Below are positions 8,499-19,336 of a DNA stretch of 64,000 nt, in pieces. Origin of the DNA: Companilactobacillus allii (GTDB lineage: Bacteria; Bacillota; Bacilli; Lactobacillales; Lactobacillaceae); the NCBI RefSeq assembly GCF_001971585.1, contig NZ_CP019323.1:1974053-2038052 (forward strand), written 5' to 3'. How positions within the stretch are numbered: the first letter of the stretch is position 1; every line of letters starts with the position of its first letter. The notes beneath the pieces were generated by a model that worked only from the letters and a program-made list of their open reading frames with translations, was not told the DNA's origin and made no database searches. The position numbers and the translations under genes are program-made.

Positions 8499-8891
8499 TT
8501 ACTTTCGGAGTTTAATTAGTTCTTGATGAATTAGACTATGTGCAGTGTTATTATCTTTATCGGAAATATGTTTAACAAAGTAAGATGGAAATTTGGTTAG
8601 ACTTTCTAGAATTGGATCTAAGATAGCTTGGTAATGTTTAGAATAAAGTTTATCAATACTATCTGTTAAAATTTTACTATCAGAGTGAATGAATAAGATA
8701 TCGTCATTGATATGTTGTCTGTTCATATCGTCTAAGGCCAGTTTCAAGGCTAAGAATTCTAGATAGTGATTATCGAGTGGTTGTTGCTGTTCAACGTGCT
8801 TGATAATTTGGTCATTATATTTTATTACGTATGAAGTGGCAGCAAGATTTAAATTAGTATTTAAACCAGCGTCGGTGTACAATTTAATCAT
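8499..8891 (-). CDS. RNase H-like domain protein
   Basis: This 130-aa protein has the RNase HI fold pattern: YTDAG with Asp7, LEFLALKLAL with Glu45, and IHSDSK with Asp71. The family fourth carboxylate would fall in DNNTAHSLIHQEL, where His118 occupies the usual Asp place. That His variant also occurs in the reverse-transcriptase-like (RVT_3) branch, so the protein may be an RNA-DNA hybrid nuclease of that branch or a nucleic-acid binder. It is divergently arranged with ebsA, 27 bases away. The fold assignment is good and the activity is unproven. Confidence 0.75.
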   Translation of the reverse strand: MIKLYTDAGLNTNLNLAATSYVIKYNDQIIKHVEQQQPLDNHYLEFLALKLALDDMNRQHINDDILFIHSDSKILTDSIDKLYSKHYQAILDPILESLTKFPSYFVKHISDKDNNTAHSLIHQELIKLRK

Positions 8892-8918
8892 CTTATTAAA
8901 AACCTTTCAGGAGTAGAT

Positions 8919-9320
8919 ATGTCAAAGAAATTTTTTGTTCAACCCACGGGCTCATGGGGAATTATTGTGTGGTCACTTGCGTTTAGTATTCTGTGTTTGG
9001 GAGTGATTTTACAGCTAGAAATATTTAGTTTTAGCTTCATTCCATTTCTTGTATGGATTTTGGGAATAGTTTTCGTAATTTATATTGTAACTAATTCCTG
9101 GGTGAAGTTTGATGATGGCAAGATCATAATTAAGGAACCTAATTATTATAAAGCACGTGTGTTTAATCGAACAGATGTCAAAATAGAAACAATTAATAAA
9201 TTGACTATCGAATTTTTATTTGATAATCGTGATTATTTTCCGTTGAGGGTCACTTCAACTACGAAAATTTTAAAGGGAATTAAGAAAGAAGCGGGTGGAG
9301 ATAATGGCATTTCCAAGTGA
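8919..9320 (+). CDS. ebsA: EbsA-family membrane protein
   Basis: The 133-aa protein starts [19 protein letters not shown], the recognisable start of the EbsA family, and has two membrane helices (about 14-33 and 38-58) followed by a short cytosolic, PH-like beta domain. EbsA was named from an Enterococcus aggregation-substance locus, but its role is not known. It overlaps the start of fhs by 17 bases and should be co-transcribed with it. Confidence 0.75.
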   Translation: MSKKFFVQPTGSWGIIVWSLAFSILCLGVILQLEIFSFSFIPFLVWILGIVFVIYIVTNSWVKFDDGKIIIKEPNYYKARVFNRTDVKIETINKLTIEFLFDNRDYFPLRVTSTTKILKGIKKEAGGDNGISK

Positions 9321-10986
9321 TATTGAAATAGCTCAAATTAATGAACATGAAAATATGAAAAATATTGAAGAAATAGCTCAAAGTGTTGGACTTGATTCTA
9401 GTGATATAGAACCATATGGACATTATAAGGCTAAGATTTCTGCTAGTGGGATCAAAAAGGCTACTGAGCAAGATAATGGCAAACTGATTTTAGTTACATC
9501 TATTAATCCGACACCAGCTGGAGAAGGCAAATCTACGGTTGCTATAGGACTTGCGGATTCATTACGTGCAATTGGTAAGAAGTCAATTCTAGCATTACGT
9601 GAGCCATCTTTGGGCCCAGTTATGGGTATGAAGGGTGGTGCTACTGGTGGTGGATACGCTCAAGTAGTTCCAATGGAAGATATTAATTTACATTTTACGG
9701 GTGATATGCACGCTTTAACTAGTGCCACCAATACTTTGGCGGCTTTAATCGATAATCATTTGCATCAAGGCAATGAATTAAAGATTGATCCTAGAAGAAT
9801 TATTTGGAAAAGAGCATTAGATATAAATGATCGTGCCTTGCGTAATATCACAATAGGCCTTGGTGGTCCAGCTAACTCTATTCCACGTGAGGATCATTTT
9901 GATATTACTGTAGCCAGTGAATTAATGGCTGTGTTGTGCTTGTCACAAGATATTGATGATTTAAAGGAACGTATTTCAAATATTTTGATTGCCTTTACAT
10001 ATGACAAAAAGCCGATATTTGTTCGTGATTTGCATGTTGAAGGCGCCATTACGATGTTGCTAAAAGATGCTTTGAAACCAAATTTAGTGCAAACACTAGA
10101 AAATACTCCAGCAATTGTCCACGGTGGTCCTTTTGCTAATATTGCTCATGGATGTAATAGTATCCTTGCTACTAAATTAGCTATGAAATTAGGCGATTAT
10201 ACAATCACTGAAGCTGGTTTTGGTGCTGATCTTGGTGGTGAGAAGTTTATGGATATCGTTACTCCAAAGCTTGATCATGCACCTAATTTAATCGTTGTCG
10301 TTGCGACTATAAGAGCTCTCAAATACAATGGTGGTCAGAAGTTAGCAGATTTACAAGATGAAAATTTAAATGCTTTAAACCTTGGATTTAAGAATCTTAA
10401 GCGTCATGTTAAAAATATGAGATATTATCATATACCTGTTGTTGTAGCAATCAATAAATTTGAAACTGATACTGATAATGAGATAAAGCTTTTACAATCA
10501 CTTTGTGATGAGCTTGGAGTTGAAGTGTCAGTCGCTGACATTCATCACAAGGGTTCTAAGGGTGGTATTAATCTAGCTAAGATGGTAGTTAGAACTGCTG
10601 ATAAAGAATCAACTTATAATCGCTTATATGAAGATGCTCAGCCTACTGTTGAAAAAATAGATACTATTGCTTCTGAAGTATACGGAGCTAATAATGTCGA
10701 ATACAGTGCTAAGGCAACACGACAATTACAGTCATTAAAAGATAACGCTTGGGATGATTTACCAATATGTATTGCCAAAACGCAATACTCATTGAGTGAT
10801 GATCCAAAGAAATTGGGTTCTCCTCGTGACTTTACTTTACATGTTAAAGAAATTGTTCCTAAACTTGGAGCAGGATTTATAGTTGTATTAACTGGTAATG
10901 TCTTGACAATGCCAGGCTTACCAAAGAAACCGGCCGCATTAAATATGGATGTTGACAATGACGGCAGAATTAGCGGGTTATTCTAG
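9304..10986 (+). CDS. fhs: Formate-tetrahydrofolate ligase
   Basis: The enzyme makes 10-formyl-THF from formate, ATP and THF, feeding purine and formyl-methionine synthesis. The 560-aa protein has the P-loop TPAGEGKST, the folate/active-site segment [21 protein letters not shown], the [11 protein letters not shown] motif and the C-terminal [14 protein letters not shown], all family hallmarks. I chose ATG 9304 ([11 protein letters not shown]) because homologues begin close to SDIEIAQ; a GTG three codons earlier is possible. The stop overlaps the GTG start of lspA by one base. Confidence 0.96.
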   Translation: MAFPSDIEIAQINEHENMKNIEEIAQSVGLDSSDIEPYGHYKAKISASGIKKATEQDNGKLILVTSINPTPAGEGKSTVAIGLADSLRAIGKKSILALREPSLGPVMGMKGGATGGGYAQVVPMEDINLHFTGDMHALTSATNTLAALIDNHLHQGNELKIDPRRIIWKRALDINDRALRNITIGLGGPANSIPREDHFDITVASELMAVLCLSQDIDDLKERISNILIAFTYDKKPIFVRDLHVEGAITMLLKDALKPNLVQTLENTPAIVHGGPFANIAHGCNSILATKLAMKLGDYTITEAGFGADLGGEKFMDIVTPKLDHAPNLIVVVATIRALKYNGGQKLADLQDENLNALNLGFKNLKRHVKNMRYYHIPVVVAINKFETDTDNEIKLLQSLCDELGVEVSVADIHHKGSKGGINLAKMVVRTADKESTYNRLYEDAQPTVEKIDTIASEVYGANNVEYSAKATRQLQSLKDNAWDDLPICIAKTQYSLSDDPKKLGSPRDFTLHVKEIVPKLGAGFIVVLTGNVLTMPGLPKKPAALNMDVDNDGRISGLF

Positions 10987-11447
10987 TGCCGATCGTTTAT
11001 ATTGTTTTGTTCATTGGATTAATCGTTGGTGATCAGTCATTGAAGTATTATGTTGCTACTAACATCCCCACATTGTCGTTTCATGAATTCATTCCGGGTA
11101 TTTTGTCTCTAACTCATATTACAAACACCGGAGCAGCATGGAGCATGTTAGAGGGAAAAATGATTTTCTTCTACATAGTTACCATTGTGGCAGTAATAAT
11201 TTTACTTTATTTATTTATTAAGTCTGATAAAAAAGATTATGTATACCGTTTTTCATTGTTATTCTTATTATCTGGTACAATAGGGAATGCAATAGATAGA
11301 TTTACACATCATTATGTAATAGATATGTTCAGTTTAGATTTCATCAATTTTCCAATTTTTAATCTAGCTGATACGTATATTACAATAGGAGTTATATTGA
11401 TTATTATTTCTTTAATATTTATGACAGAAGGTGACAAAAATAACTGA
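10986..11447 (+). CDS. lspA: Lipoprotein signal peptidase (signal peptidase II)
   Basis: This membrane aspartyl protease removes the signal peptide from diacylglyceryl-modified prolipoproteins. It is 153 aa with four membrane helices. The conserved blocks are DQSLKYYV near the N terminus, TNTGAAWSML, and the two catalytic aspartates in GNAIDRF and FNLADTYI. The start is GTG, overlapping the fhs stop (TAGTG). It overlaps rluD by 17 bases, and the lspA-rluD-pyrR order is conserved in Firmicutes. Confidence 0.95.
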   Translation: MPIVYIVLFIGLIVGDQSLKYYVATNIPTLSFHEFIPGILSLTHITNTGAAWSMLEGKMIFFYIVTIVAVIILLYLFIKSDKKDYVYRFSLLFLLSGTIGNAIDRFTHHYVIDMFSLDFINFPIFNLADTYITIGVILIIISLIFMTEGDKNN

Positions 11448-12345
11448 TGAACCAATAGAATTAGTATTTAACGATACTAAAAAAGCTAGATTAGATAATT
11501 TTGCGAGTGAGAATCTAGAAGATTTCACTCGTTCACAAATTCAAAAGTTTATTAAAGACGAAAATATCTTAGTAAATGGAGAAACTGCTACCAAAGCTGG
11601 TATGAAGCTTAAACACGGTGATAAGATAACATTGGTTATTCCTGAAGAAAAACCAATGAAGGCAGTTCCACAAGATATACCACTAGATGTCATTTACGAA
11701 GATGAAGATGTTTTGGTGGTTAATAAGCCACAAGGGATGGTAGTTCACCCAGCAGCTGGACATCGTGATGGTACTTTAGTTAATGCCATTTTGTATCACA
11801 GTAAAATTAACGATGATGATATGGTTCGTCCAGGTATTGTGCATCGGATCGATAAAGATACATCAGGTTTATTGATGGTTGCAAAAAATGATTTGGCTAA
11901 GAGATCATTGATGAAACAACTAAAGGAAAAGACTAATCTCAGAGAGTATGTCGCAATCGTCCATGGTGGTTTTGAAGAGTCTAAGGGGAAGATAAATGCT
12001 CCATTAGGCCGTTCAAAGTATGATCGTAAGAAACAAGCCGTTGTTGACGATGGTCGTAATGCAGTTACTCATTTTGAGGTTTTGGAACAATTCGAAAATT
12101 ACTCACTACTTAAATTAAAATTAGAAACAGGTCGTACTCATCAAATTAGAGTACATATGCAATACATCGGACATCCAGTAGCTGGAGATCCATTGTATGG
12201 ACCTAAGAACACACTAGAGGGGAATGGACAATTTCTTCATGCGAAAACACTTGGATTTGAACATCCAAGAACACATGAGTGGATGCAATTCTCAGTTGAG
12301 CCACCTAAAATATTCCTTGATACCTTAAAGGAATTACGCGGTTGA
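11431..12345 (+). CDS. rluD: RluD-family 23S rRNA pseudouridine synthase
   Basis: The 304-aa protein has an N-terminal S4 RNA-binding domain (ARLDNFASENLEDFTRSQIQ and on) and a C-terminal synthase domain with the catalytic HRIDKDTSGLLMVAK (first Asp is the nucleophile) and the GRTHQIRVH motif. GTG 11431 is the only usable start: the frame has a stop three codons upstream. It lies inside the lspA end, so translation is coupled. The stop codon falls within the -35 box of the pyrR promoter. Confidence 0.94.
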   Translation: MTKITDEPIELVFNDTKKARLDNFASENLEDFTRSQIQKFIKDENILVNGETATKAGMKLKHGDKITLVIPEEKPMKAVPQDIPLDVIYEDEDVLVVNKPQGMVVHPAAGHRDGTLVNAILYHSKINDDDMVRPGIVHRIDKDTSGLLMVAKNDLAKRSLMKQLKEKTNLREYVAIVHGGFEESKGKINAPLGRSKYDRKKQAVVDDGRNAVTHFEVLEQFENYSLLKLKLETGRTHQIRVHMQYIGHPVAGDPLYGPKNTLEGNGQFLHAKTLGFEHPRTHEWMQFSVEPPKIFLDTLKELRG

Positions 12346-12368
12346 CACACTAGTAGTTGTGCTATAAT
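12342..12368 (+). promoter_or_regulatory. Promoter of pyrR
   Basis: TTGACA (12342-12347) and TATAAT (12363-12368) are separated by 15 bases, with a TGn extension before the -10 (TGCTATAAT). The -35 overlaps the rluD stop codon. Transcription should start near 12375. Confidence 0.85.
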
Positions 12369-12380
12369 CTGAATTTAGTT

Positions 12381-12981
<601 letters not shown>

Positions 12982-13006
12982 TTTAGTTTAGGGGAGTTGC
13001 TTTTTA

Positions 13007-14095
13007 ATGAAGCGTTATTTAATTTTAGAAGATGGAACCGTCTTCCCCGGTGTGGGATTTGGATCCTCTGTTATAACTACTGGACAATTAATAATATCTA
13101 ATAATCGTACCGGAATTGAGCAATCAGTAACTGATCCAGATGCTGAGGGCCAAATTCTGGCTTTTACGATACCCTCAATCGGTAGTTCTGGTATCAATCG
13201 TGATTTTTATGAGTCAATCAATTCACAATGCAAAGGTGTTGTTATTGGGTCTTCCAGCCATACAACAATCGATGGTTCAATCTCTTTTGGTGATTGGATC
13301 ACAGGATTAGGTATTCCTGGTATTAAAAACGTTGATGTCCGTGCTTTAGCCAAGCATATTGCTGAATATGGAGAAATGAAAGCTAGCATTATGGATACTC
13401 ACGATGAACATGCAATTGATCAAATAAAAGCACTAGTTTTGCCTCCTGACCTTGTTAAACGTGTTTCGACAAGACAGTCATATCCTAATCCCAACATGGG
13501 AATAAAGATTGTTGTGGTAGATTTAGGATTAAAATATTCAATTCTTCGTCAATTGTCGTATCGTGACTGTAATTCTGTGATCGTTAACTATAATTCCACA
13601 CCAGAAGAGATTGAAAATCTACATCCAGATGGAATTATTTTTTCAAACGGACCAGGATCACCTAGTGATATCCCACAAACCATTGAAACAATAAAGATTT
13701 TACAAAAAAAATACCCAATTTTAGGTATCGGACTGGGGAACTTATTAATTGCACTTGCTAATGACTGTAAGATAGTCAAATTGGATCAACCACATCATGA
13801 ATCGTCACTAGCAGTTAAAGAAGTTGCCAGTGGCAAGATTGATTTTGTTAATCATAATCATTCGTATACTATAGATCAAAAGTACATTGGTTCTTCTGAT
13901 TTCATCGTAACGAATATTTGTGTTGCCGACGGTAGCATTGAAGGTATTAGACATGAATATCTACCAATCATGTGTGTGTTATTTGAACCAGAAGCCGCAC
14001 CTGGACCTAATGATGGATATTATGTTTTTGATGAATTCATTGATTTGATAGATTCAATTAAATTTCAAGATGATGGGAGTAGAGATCAATGGTAG
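13007..14095 (+). CDS. CarA-like protein without glutaminase catalytic residues (pseudo-CarA)
   Basis: It aligns from end to end with the small (glutaminase) subunit of carbamoyl-phosphate synthase at normal length (362 aa): MKRYLILEDGTVFPG start, GINRDFYESI, IPGIKNVDVRALAKHI and SNGPGSPSDI are all kept. The amidotransferase site is not. Where the family has GICLGHQ the sequence is GIGLGNL, so the nucleophile Cys is Gly242 and the next His is Asn245. In the YHPEASPGP motif the catalytic His is Glu327. It cannot hydrolyse glutamine by the known mechanism. The frame is undamaged, and it overlaps the carB-like gene by seven bases. Automatic annotation would call it carA; I infer a non-catalytic or repurposed protein. 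Confidence 0.85.
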   Translation: MKRYLILEDGTVFPGVGFGSSVITTGQLIISNNRTGIEQSVTDPDAEGQILAFTIPSIGSSGINRDFYESINSQCKGVVIGSSSHTTIDGSISFGDWITGLGIPGIKNVDVRALAKHIAEYGEMKASIMDTHDEHAIDQIKALVLPPDLVKRVSTRQSYPNPNMGIKIVVVDLGLKYSILRQLSYRDCNSVIVNYNSTPEEIENLHPDGIIFSNGPGSPSDIPQTIETIKILQKKYPILGIGLGNLLIALANDCKIVKLDQPHHESSLAVKEVASGKIDFVNHNHSYTIDQKYIGSSDFIVTNICVADGSIEGIRHEYLPIMCVLFEPEAAPGPNDGYYVFDEFIDLIDSIKFQDDGSRDQW

Positions 14096-16491
14096 AAAAT
14101 GAGCCTCACAGTATACTAATTATCGGCCCAACAACTAGTGATAAGAATGTTGATCTATCAACGGCCGTTTATGATACCGTCGAAATCTTGCATCAACTCG
14201 GCTACAAAATATCTGTAATTGTTGAAGACCCAACGTCGCTTCTTTCGTCAGGTAAGTTTTTCGATAGGATAGTGGTTGAACGTGTAACTGGCGAACACGT
14301 GTTGAATTTTATCAATGAATATCACCCCGATGCTGTATTACCTACAGTTGGTGATCGTAATGCCTTAGGTATTGTTTCAAGTTTGAATGGCAAGATCGGT
14401 AATGTAAAAATTCTTGGTTCGAATTATATGGCATCCTTAGCAACCTTTAAACGAGAATTATTCATTAAGAAATTAACTGAAAATAAGTTACCGGTAATTA
14501 ATTTTATTTCATCAGATGATGAAAAAGAGATCTATAGTTTTATTCGGTCGATTGGTTTTCCAATTATTGCAAGAAGAAGATATTCAAATCGTCATTCTAG
14601 TGGTTGGACTAATATAAATAATCTATTTGAACTAGATAATTTTATGGCCATAGGTGATGTTGATGATACTAGGATTGAAATCGAACGTAGTATTAGAGGA
14701 TTTAGTGAGTATTCATTTACAGTCGTACGCGATATGTTTGATAATACTGCTTTGATCGGTACGATCGAGGATATTGAGCCTATTGGTATTCATCATTTGG
14801 ATTCGAATTTGATCTCACCTGCAATATCGTTGAATGATTCTAAATTACAACGGATGCGTTCGGCATCTTTGAAGCTTGCTAGAGCGTTTGATATCGTTGG
14901 GATATGTACAGTGCATTTTGCATATAATCATAAGACAAATGAGTACTTTATTACTGAGTTTATTCCAAGACTTAGTGAAGAGACAAAATTTCTAGAATAT
15001 GCGACAAGTTATCCAATTGCCACAAGTGTTGTAGAACTTGCACTTGGATATCATTTGGATAAACTGCAACTTGACGGAGGACGTGTTTTTAATGGTGCAT
15101 CTGAGCCATTTGTTGATCATATAACATCACGCTTTCCTCAATGGGGTACTGATAAACAAGAGTATTTAGGACCCAGTAAGACCTCTAATTCTAGTATTGT
15201 TGTCAATGGATTTAGTGTTGAAGAGGTATTCAATAAAGGTGCCTTAAATGATAAGTTGAATAATAATTCGAAGCGACATGATATATTGGAGAAATTGGAT
15301 GATGATGAACTTTTTGAAAAAATAATTCATCCAACCAATTGGATGTTAGACGTCTTGCTTGAAGCGTTGAGAAGAAAATTTGAGATGCCAGTACTTTCAG
15401 AGATAACTGGAATTACTATGCCGTATTTGAGTGTATTAAATAATATTAGAAAAACGTTTGAAGTTATCGATAACGACGAAGTTACCAAAGATAATGTAGA
15501 ACGACTAGTTGAGATGGGAATTAAAAATATTGGCCAGAGTAAGGTTTTACTTGATACAGACGATATAGTTACAAAGTCTGTAGTTAAGAGTAAACGTTCA
15601 ATATCAGTCTCAAATAGAAACTATAATAATCAGAATTTTTTTGTTACTTCGGGAATAGATTCTGATTTGGAATTGAACGATAAGAATAAGATCATTGTTA
15701 GATCTCCGATAATAACTTCGAAGACAGATATTTTAGTTAGACAGTTTGTTTTAACGCAGTTGATTAAGTCTATTGATCAAAATGGACTAGAGGCGGTAGT
15801 GATTGGACGTGAACCTTGGACAGCACCGTTATCTATGCGTGAAAAAGTCATTGAAATAGATGATCCTTATATGGAAATGAAAGAATTAGGCTTAATTCCT
15901 GAAGACAGTATTTTTAAAATAATTGATTTCTCAAGGCATTTGAGTGATGTAGATGATAATTCAAATGTTTTCCAAATTAGTTCTAAAAAGTTAAAAGATA
16001 TTGCTATTTCAACTAGTATTTCCATTAGGGCGATGGTAGTTACAGATGGCAATAATTACTTAGTACCTTCATTAATTTATCGTGAAGATCAAGATAAGCA
16101 TTCTTTTGAAGTCAGTTCATATAATAACTTTCTGTCTATAGAGGATCGTAGTGCTTTATCTGAATTAATAGAGCGAGAACTAGAAAATCAAAATGATGTT
16201 AATGTCTTTAATTTTGAGTTCTCTAAAAGTAATGGGCATTGGATTGTTACTAGGTTATATCAAGGGATGACTAACGATATTATTAGACATGAATTGGCAA
16301 GTTCAGTTCATGTGATTGATACGCTAGTCAAATTGATCCTTGGTAATAAGATAGATGATAATAAAACACTTCAAGAGGTGTTTCAAAATTGTGATGACCG
16401 CTATTTACTTACTATTGATGATAAGAAGTACAATTTACTAGCTTATGATGATATGAAGGAACAATTGAATAAACTAAAAAAAGAAGATTAG
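14089..16491 (+). CDS. Shortened CarB-like protein without ATP-grasp motifs (pseudo-CarB)
   Basis: It resembles the large subunit of carbamoyl-phosphate synthase but has 800 instead of about 1060 residues. The first half (1-390) still shows PDAVLPTVGDRNALG, IEPIGIHHLDS (family DPVGIHTGDS) and ITEFIPRLSEETKF (family IEVNPRVSRSSAL). The phosphate-binding GSGPIIIGQ is replaced by IGPTTSDKN. The GGTGGG loop is gone (ARRRYSNRHSSGW), the metal-binding Asn of EMNPR is Ile292, and the matching Gln is His276. The oligomerisation region (about 395-480) and a second pre-ATP-grasp lobe are recognisable. The second ATP-grasp is much reduced and the C-terminal allosteric domain is absent. There is no frameshift. 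It ends in a strong terminator. Confidence 0.82.
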   Translation: MVENEPHSILIIGPTTSDKNVDLSTAVYDTVEILHQLGYKISVIVEDPTSLLSSGKFFDRIVVERVTGEHVLNFINEYHPDAVLPTVGDRNALGIVSSLNGKIGNVKILGSNYMASLATFKRELFIKKLTENKLPVINFISSDDEKEIYSFIRSIGFPIIARRRYSNRHSSGWTNINNLFELDNFMAIGDVDDTRIEIERSIRGFSEYSFTVVRDMFDNTALIGTIEDIEPIGIHHLDSNLISPAISLNDSKLQRMRSASLKLARAFDIVGICTVHFAYNHKTNEYFITEFIPRLSEETKFLEYATSYPIATSVVELALGYHLDKLQLDGGRVFNGASEPFVDHITSRFPQWGTDKQEYLGPSKTSNSSIVVNGFSVEEVFNKGALNDKLNNNSKRHDILEKLDDDELFEKIIHPTNWMLDVLLEALRRKFEMPVLSEITGITMPYLSVLNNIRKTFEVIDNDEVTKDNVERLVEMGIKNIGQSKVLLDTDDIVTKSVVKSKRSISVSNRNYNNQNFFVTSGIDSDLELNDKNKIIVRSPIITSKTDILVRQFVLTQLIKSIDQNGLEAVVIGREPWTAPLSMREKVIEIDDPYMEMKELGLIPEDSIFKIIDFSRHLSDVDDNSNVFQISSKKLKDIAISTSISIRAMVVTDGNNYLVPSLIYREDQDKHSFEVSSYNNFLSIEDRSALSELIERELENQNDVNVFNFEFSKSNGHWIVTRLYQGMTNDIIRHELASSVHVIDTLVKLILGNKIDDNKTLQEVFQNCDDRYLLTIDDKKYNLLAYDDMKEQLNKLKKED

Positions 16492-16511
16492 CCATTGGCT
16501 AATCTTCTTTT
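16479..16511. terminator. Bidirectional terminator of the pyrR unit and rqcH
   Basis: A perfect 15-bp inverted repeat (core GAAGATTAGCC/GGCTAATCTTC, 3-base loop) with A and T flanks contains the stop codons of both convergent genes. Confidence 0.93.
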
Positions 16512-18151
16512 AGATTACTAACTAGTTCTCTATTGGGGTCGACTAAGATAGTCTTTTGACCTTCAAAGATAACGTAACCCGGTTTTGCACCATTTGGCTT
16601 ACGAATATTTCTGATTTGAACATAGTCAACTGGGACCTTTGATGAATCACGAGCTTTTGAATAGTATGCGGCAATAGTTGCGGCTTCTACTATTGATTGT
16701 TCATCTGGATCACTAGTTTTTAGTATAACGTGTGAACCTGGAATATCTTTAACGTGGAACCAATAATGATTTTTTTGTGATAACTTCATTGTTAACTGAT
16801 CGTTTTCCAAATTATTCTTACCAACTAAAATATCAATTCCATTTGAGGACTTAAATGATTCACCGATCTTTTTCTTACGCTTTTTACGTCCATTACGCTT
16901 ACGCTTTTTGATATATCCAGAATCGATCAGTTCTTCAATTATACCGTCCACATCTTCTATATCTACATATTCTAGGGATGCAAGAACAGATTCAAGATAA
17001 TTAACTTCACCAGTCGTGATTTCCAATTGCTCGTTAATATGAGGAATTGAGTTTTGAAGTTTACGATACTTCTTATAATACCTTTGAGCATTGTCAGATG
17101 GAGAAAGTTCTGGATTAAGTTTTATAGTAACTTCTTCATTGTTGTAGTAGTTAGTCAGAGTTATTGACTTTGTACCACGCTTGACCTGTGACATATAAGT
17201 AGTGAGTAATTCACCATATAACTTGTACTCATCCATTATATTAGTCTGCTCTAATTGTTTATTGAGCTTTTTGACCTTAGACTTATCTTTTTTCAAAATA
17301 ATATCTAATCGATTGGTAATTGACTTTGTCTGTTGCTCAATACGATCAATTCTAGCACGATCAATATAATAACTATCCAACAAGTCACTAAGGGTAGGGT
17401 AGGTATTTACGACTTCTGATGTGTTAGGGAATAAGATAGGTAGAAAATTCAACTTTTTGTTAGATATCATGTTGGCGGTATTAGGATCAACATTGTTGTA
17501 TTCGGTGATGAATTCAGGGATGTTGTCTAATTTAGCCATTTCGTTTGAAGTATCTATTCCGATTCCTTCAAATTTTTGTCGGATATCTTTAGCATCATTC
17601 ATTCCTGAGAAATCGCTTGAAGAAGCTGTAAATGGATTAATCTTATTTTGTGCAGGTGGTAATTTGTAATCGTCTCCTGGTAGTAGCCCACGGAAACTAT
17701 TATTTTCAGGTGAGACACGTTTAACAAGATCAATGATTTTTCCTGTTTCCTTGTTGATCAAGAAAATATTGCTGTGTCGAGCCATTATTTCGATAGTCAT
17801 AGTGAATTCGTGTATGTCTCCAAGTTCATTTTTTGCACTTAGATCAATCATTACAACACGATCGTTATTTAACTGACGGATATCTTGAACAATTGCACTA
17901 GTGATATATTTTCTTAACGACATTACAAAAGTCGCCGGTTTTGCTGGATTAGCAAAGGGCTGTTTTGTTATTTGAATTCTAGCGTAGCTAGGGTGAGCTG
18001 AAAGAAGTAGCTGTTGGTTTTTACGGTTGCTTCTAACGGTCAAAATCAATTCGTTAGCAAACGGTTGTTGAATTTTAGCAATCCGTCCACCTTGTAGATT
18101 ATCTTTTAATTCGTTTACCATTGCGTGAGTAAACATTCCATCAAATGACAT
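16499..18151 (-). CDS. rqcH: RqcH (Rqc2/NEMF homologue, NFACT family)
   Basis: RqcH binds obstructed 50S subunits and recruits tRNA-Ala to add C-terminal alanine tails that mark nascent chains for degradation. The protein is 550 aa, in the family range. The NFACT-N domain contains the conserved Asp97-Arg98 pair (NNDRVV) needed for tailing and the IEIMARHSNIFLI motif. A coiled coil lies at about 270-390. The C-terminal NFACT-R domain has HYWFHVKDIPGSHVIL and ends with IRNIRKPNGAKPG. Older annotations call this gene fbpA (fibronectin-binding). It is monocistronic. Confidence 0.94.
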   Translation of the reverse strand: MSFDGMFTHAMVNELKDNLQGGRIAKIQQPFANELILTVRSNRKNQQLLLSAHPSYARIQITKQPFANPAKPATFVMSLRKYITSAIVQDIRQLNNDRVVMIDLSAKNELGDIHEFTMTIEIMARHSNIFLINKETGKIIDLVKRVSPENNSFRGLLPGDDYKLPPAQNKINPFTASSSDFSGMNDAKDIRQKFEGIGIDTSNEMAKLDNIPEFITEYNNVDPNTANMISNKKLNFLPILFPNTSEVVNTYPTLSDLLDSYYIDRARIDRIEQQTKSITNRLDIILKKDKSKVKKLNKQLEQTNIMDEYKLYGELLTTYMSQVKRGTKSITLTNYYNNEEVTIKLNPELSPSDNAQRYYKKYRKLQNSIPHINEQLEITTGEVNYLESVLASLEYVDIEDVDGIIEELIDSGYIKKRKRNGRKKRKKKIGESFKSSNGIDILVGKNNLENDQLTMKLSQKNHYWFHVKDIPGSHVILKTSDPDEQSIVEAATIAAYYSKARDSSKVPVDYVQIRNIRKPNGAKPGYVIFEGQKTILVDPNRELVSNLKED

Positions 18152-18204
18152 GTAATTAGTTCCTTTCTATAATTCTTTAATATGGTTCAGAGATAAATTT
18201 GGCA

Positions 18205-18232
18205 AAATTAATATTATGAAAAATATTAATTT
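18205..18232. repeat. Inverted repeat between rqcH and degV
   Basis: AAATTAATATT and its exact complement are separated by six bases in the divergent intergenic region. There is no T run, so an operator is more likely than a terminator. No binding protein is known. Confidence 0.5.
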
Positions 18233-18283
18233 CTGAAACAGATATCGATTTTTTCAGTGTAAATAAAAATTCCTTAACGAATA

Positions 18284-18292
18284 TGATATAAT
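18284..18292 (+). promoter_or_regulatory. Extended -10 promoter element for degV
   Basis: TGATATAAT fits TGn-TATAAT and lies 52 bases before the degV start codon. This favours the ATG at 18344 over one at 18296, which would overlap the expected transcription start. Confidence 0.65.
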
Positions 18293-18343
18293 CTAATGGT
18301 TGTACAATCATTAAACGTAAGCAAACAAGGAATTGATAAATTT

Positions 18344-19210
18344 ATGAAAATAGCCATTGTAACAGACAGCACATCTTATTTACCAAAAAACATCGTCGAT
18401 AAATATCATATAACAGTAGTGCCGATAGAAGTAGTATTTGATACTAAAACTTATCGCGAAGATATTGATATTACTACATCACAATTTTATGAATTGCTGC
18501 AAAACTCGCCTGAATTACCATCAACAGCACAACCATCAGTTGGTGAAATGATGAATCTTTATAGAAGTCTGGCCAAAGAAGGCTATGATACCGTAATTTC
18601 TATACATTTGGCAAGTACTATATCTGGATTCGTCAATAATCTCAAAGCGGCAGCTGATACTATAGAGGATATTAATGTAGTTGTGTATGACTCATGGATT
18701 ACTGTACGCCTAATGGGCTACATGGTTCAAGAGGCAGCACGTATGGCACAAGAAAATATAGATTTAAAAGCAATTATGGAAAGATTGAACACTTTACGTG
18801 ATTCTATTGGAGAATCTTTCGTTGTTAATGATTTGAAGAATTTAGTCAAGGGTGGTAGATTGTCAAATACTTCAGCAGTAATTGGTACAATGTTGAATAT
18901 TAAGCCACTTTTAGAGTTTGATGATGAATCACATAAAATAGTTGCTTATGATAAGGTAAGATCTTTAAAAAAAGCTAAATCAAAAGCCGAGGATAAATTG
19001 AATCAAGCAATCGAAGATTCTGAATATCCATTACGCTTGTTGGTTATTGATGCTGATGATCCTGAGTCGGGGGATGAGTGGGCAAAACAGCTTAAAGAAG
19101 AACACCCTAGTCTAACTGTAGATCGTTCTTATTTTGGACCAGTCATTGGAGCACACCTTGGAAAAGATGCATTAGCAATTGCTTGGATACGGGATTTTGA
19201 TAAATCTTAA
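18344..19210 (+). CDS. DegV-family fatty-acid-binding protein (FakB-like)
   Basis: DegV/FakB proteins bind a fatty acid and present it to FakA for phosphorylation, so that host or exogenous fatty acids enter phospholipids. The 288-aa protein has the opening KIAIVTDSTSYLPK, the SQPSVGEM-type loop (PSTAQPSVGEM), the ISIHLASTISG motif around the fatty-acid carboxylate site, and the C-terminal FGPVIGAHLGKDALAIAW. The spacing of AAGGA to the ATG is longish (12 bases). The gene stands alone between rqcH and a terminator. Confidence 0.92.
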   Translation: MKIAIVTDSTSYLPKNIVDKYHITVVPIEVVFDTKTYREDIDITTSQFYELLQNSPELPSTAQPSVGEMMNLYRSLAKEGYDTVISIHLASTISGFVNNLKAAADTIEDINVVVYDSWITVRLMGYMVQEAARMAQENIDLKAIMERLNTLRDSIGESFVVNDLKNLVKGGRLSNTSAVIGTMLNIKPLLEFDDESHKIVAYDKVRSLKKAKSKAEDKLNQAIEDSEYPLRLLVIDADDPESGDEWAKQLKEEHPSLTVDRSYFGPVIGAHLGKDALAIAWIRDFDKS

Positions 19211-19212
19211 TA

Positions 19213-19235
19213 TAAAGCCCTTAAGGCTTTTTTAT
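19213..19235 (+). terminator. degV terminator
   Basis: A short AAAGCC/GGCTTT hairpin is followed by a T run just after the degV stop. Confidence 0.75.
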
Positions 19236-19336
19236 TTTATCTCAATAGTTTAAAATAATTGTATCGAATAAGTCTTTATTTAATTTTTATTTAATGTAGA
19301 ATTAATATAGCTATACATTAAGAAAAGGGGATTATT

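Noticed and set aside
8499-8891. Calling this gene a standard RNase HI (rnhA)
   Set aside because: The last catalytic Asp is replaced by His and the protein is shorter than RNase HI, so only the fold can be claimed.
18296-18343. Upstream ATG as the degV start
   Set aside because: It is only four bases past the -10 box and would lie at or before the transcription start.
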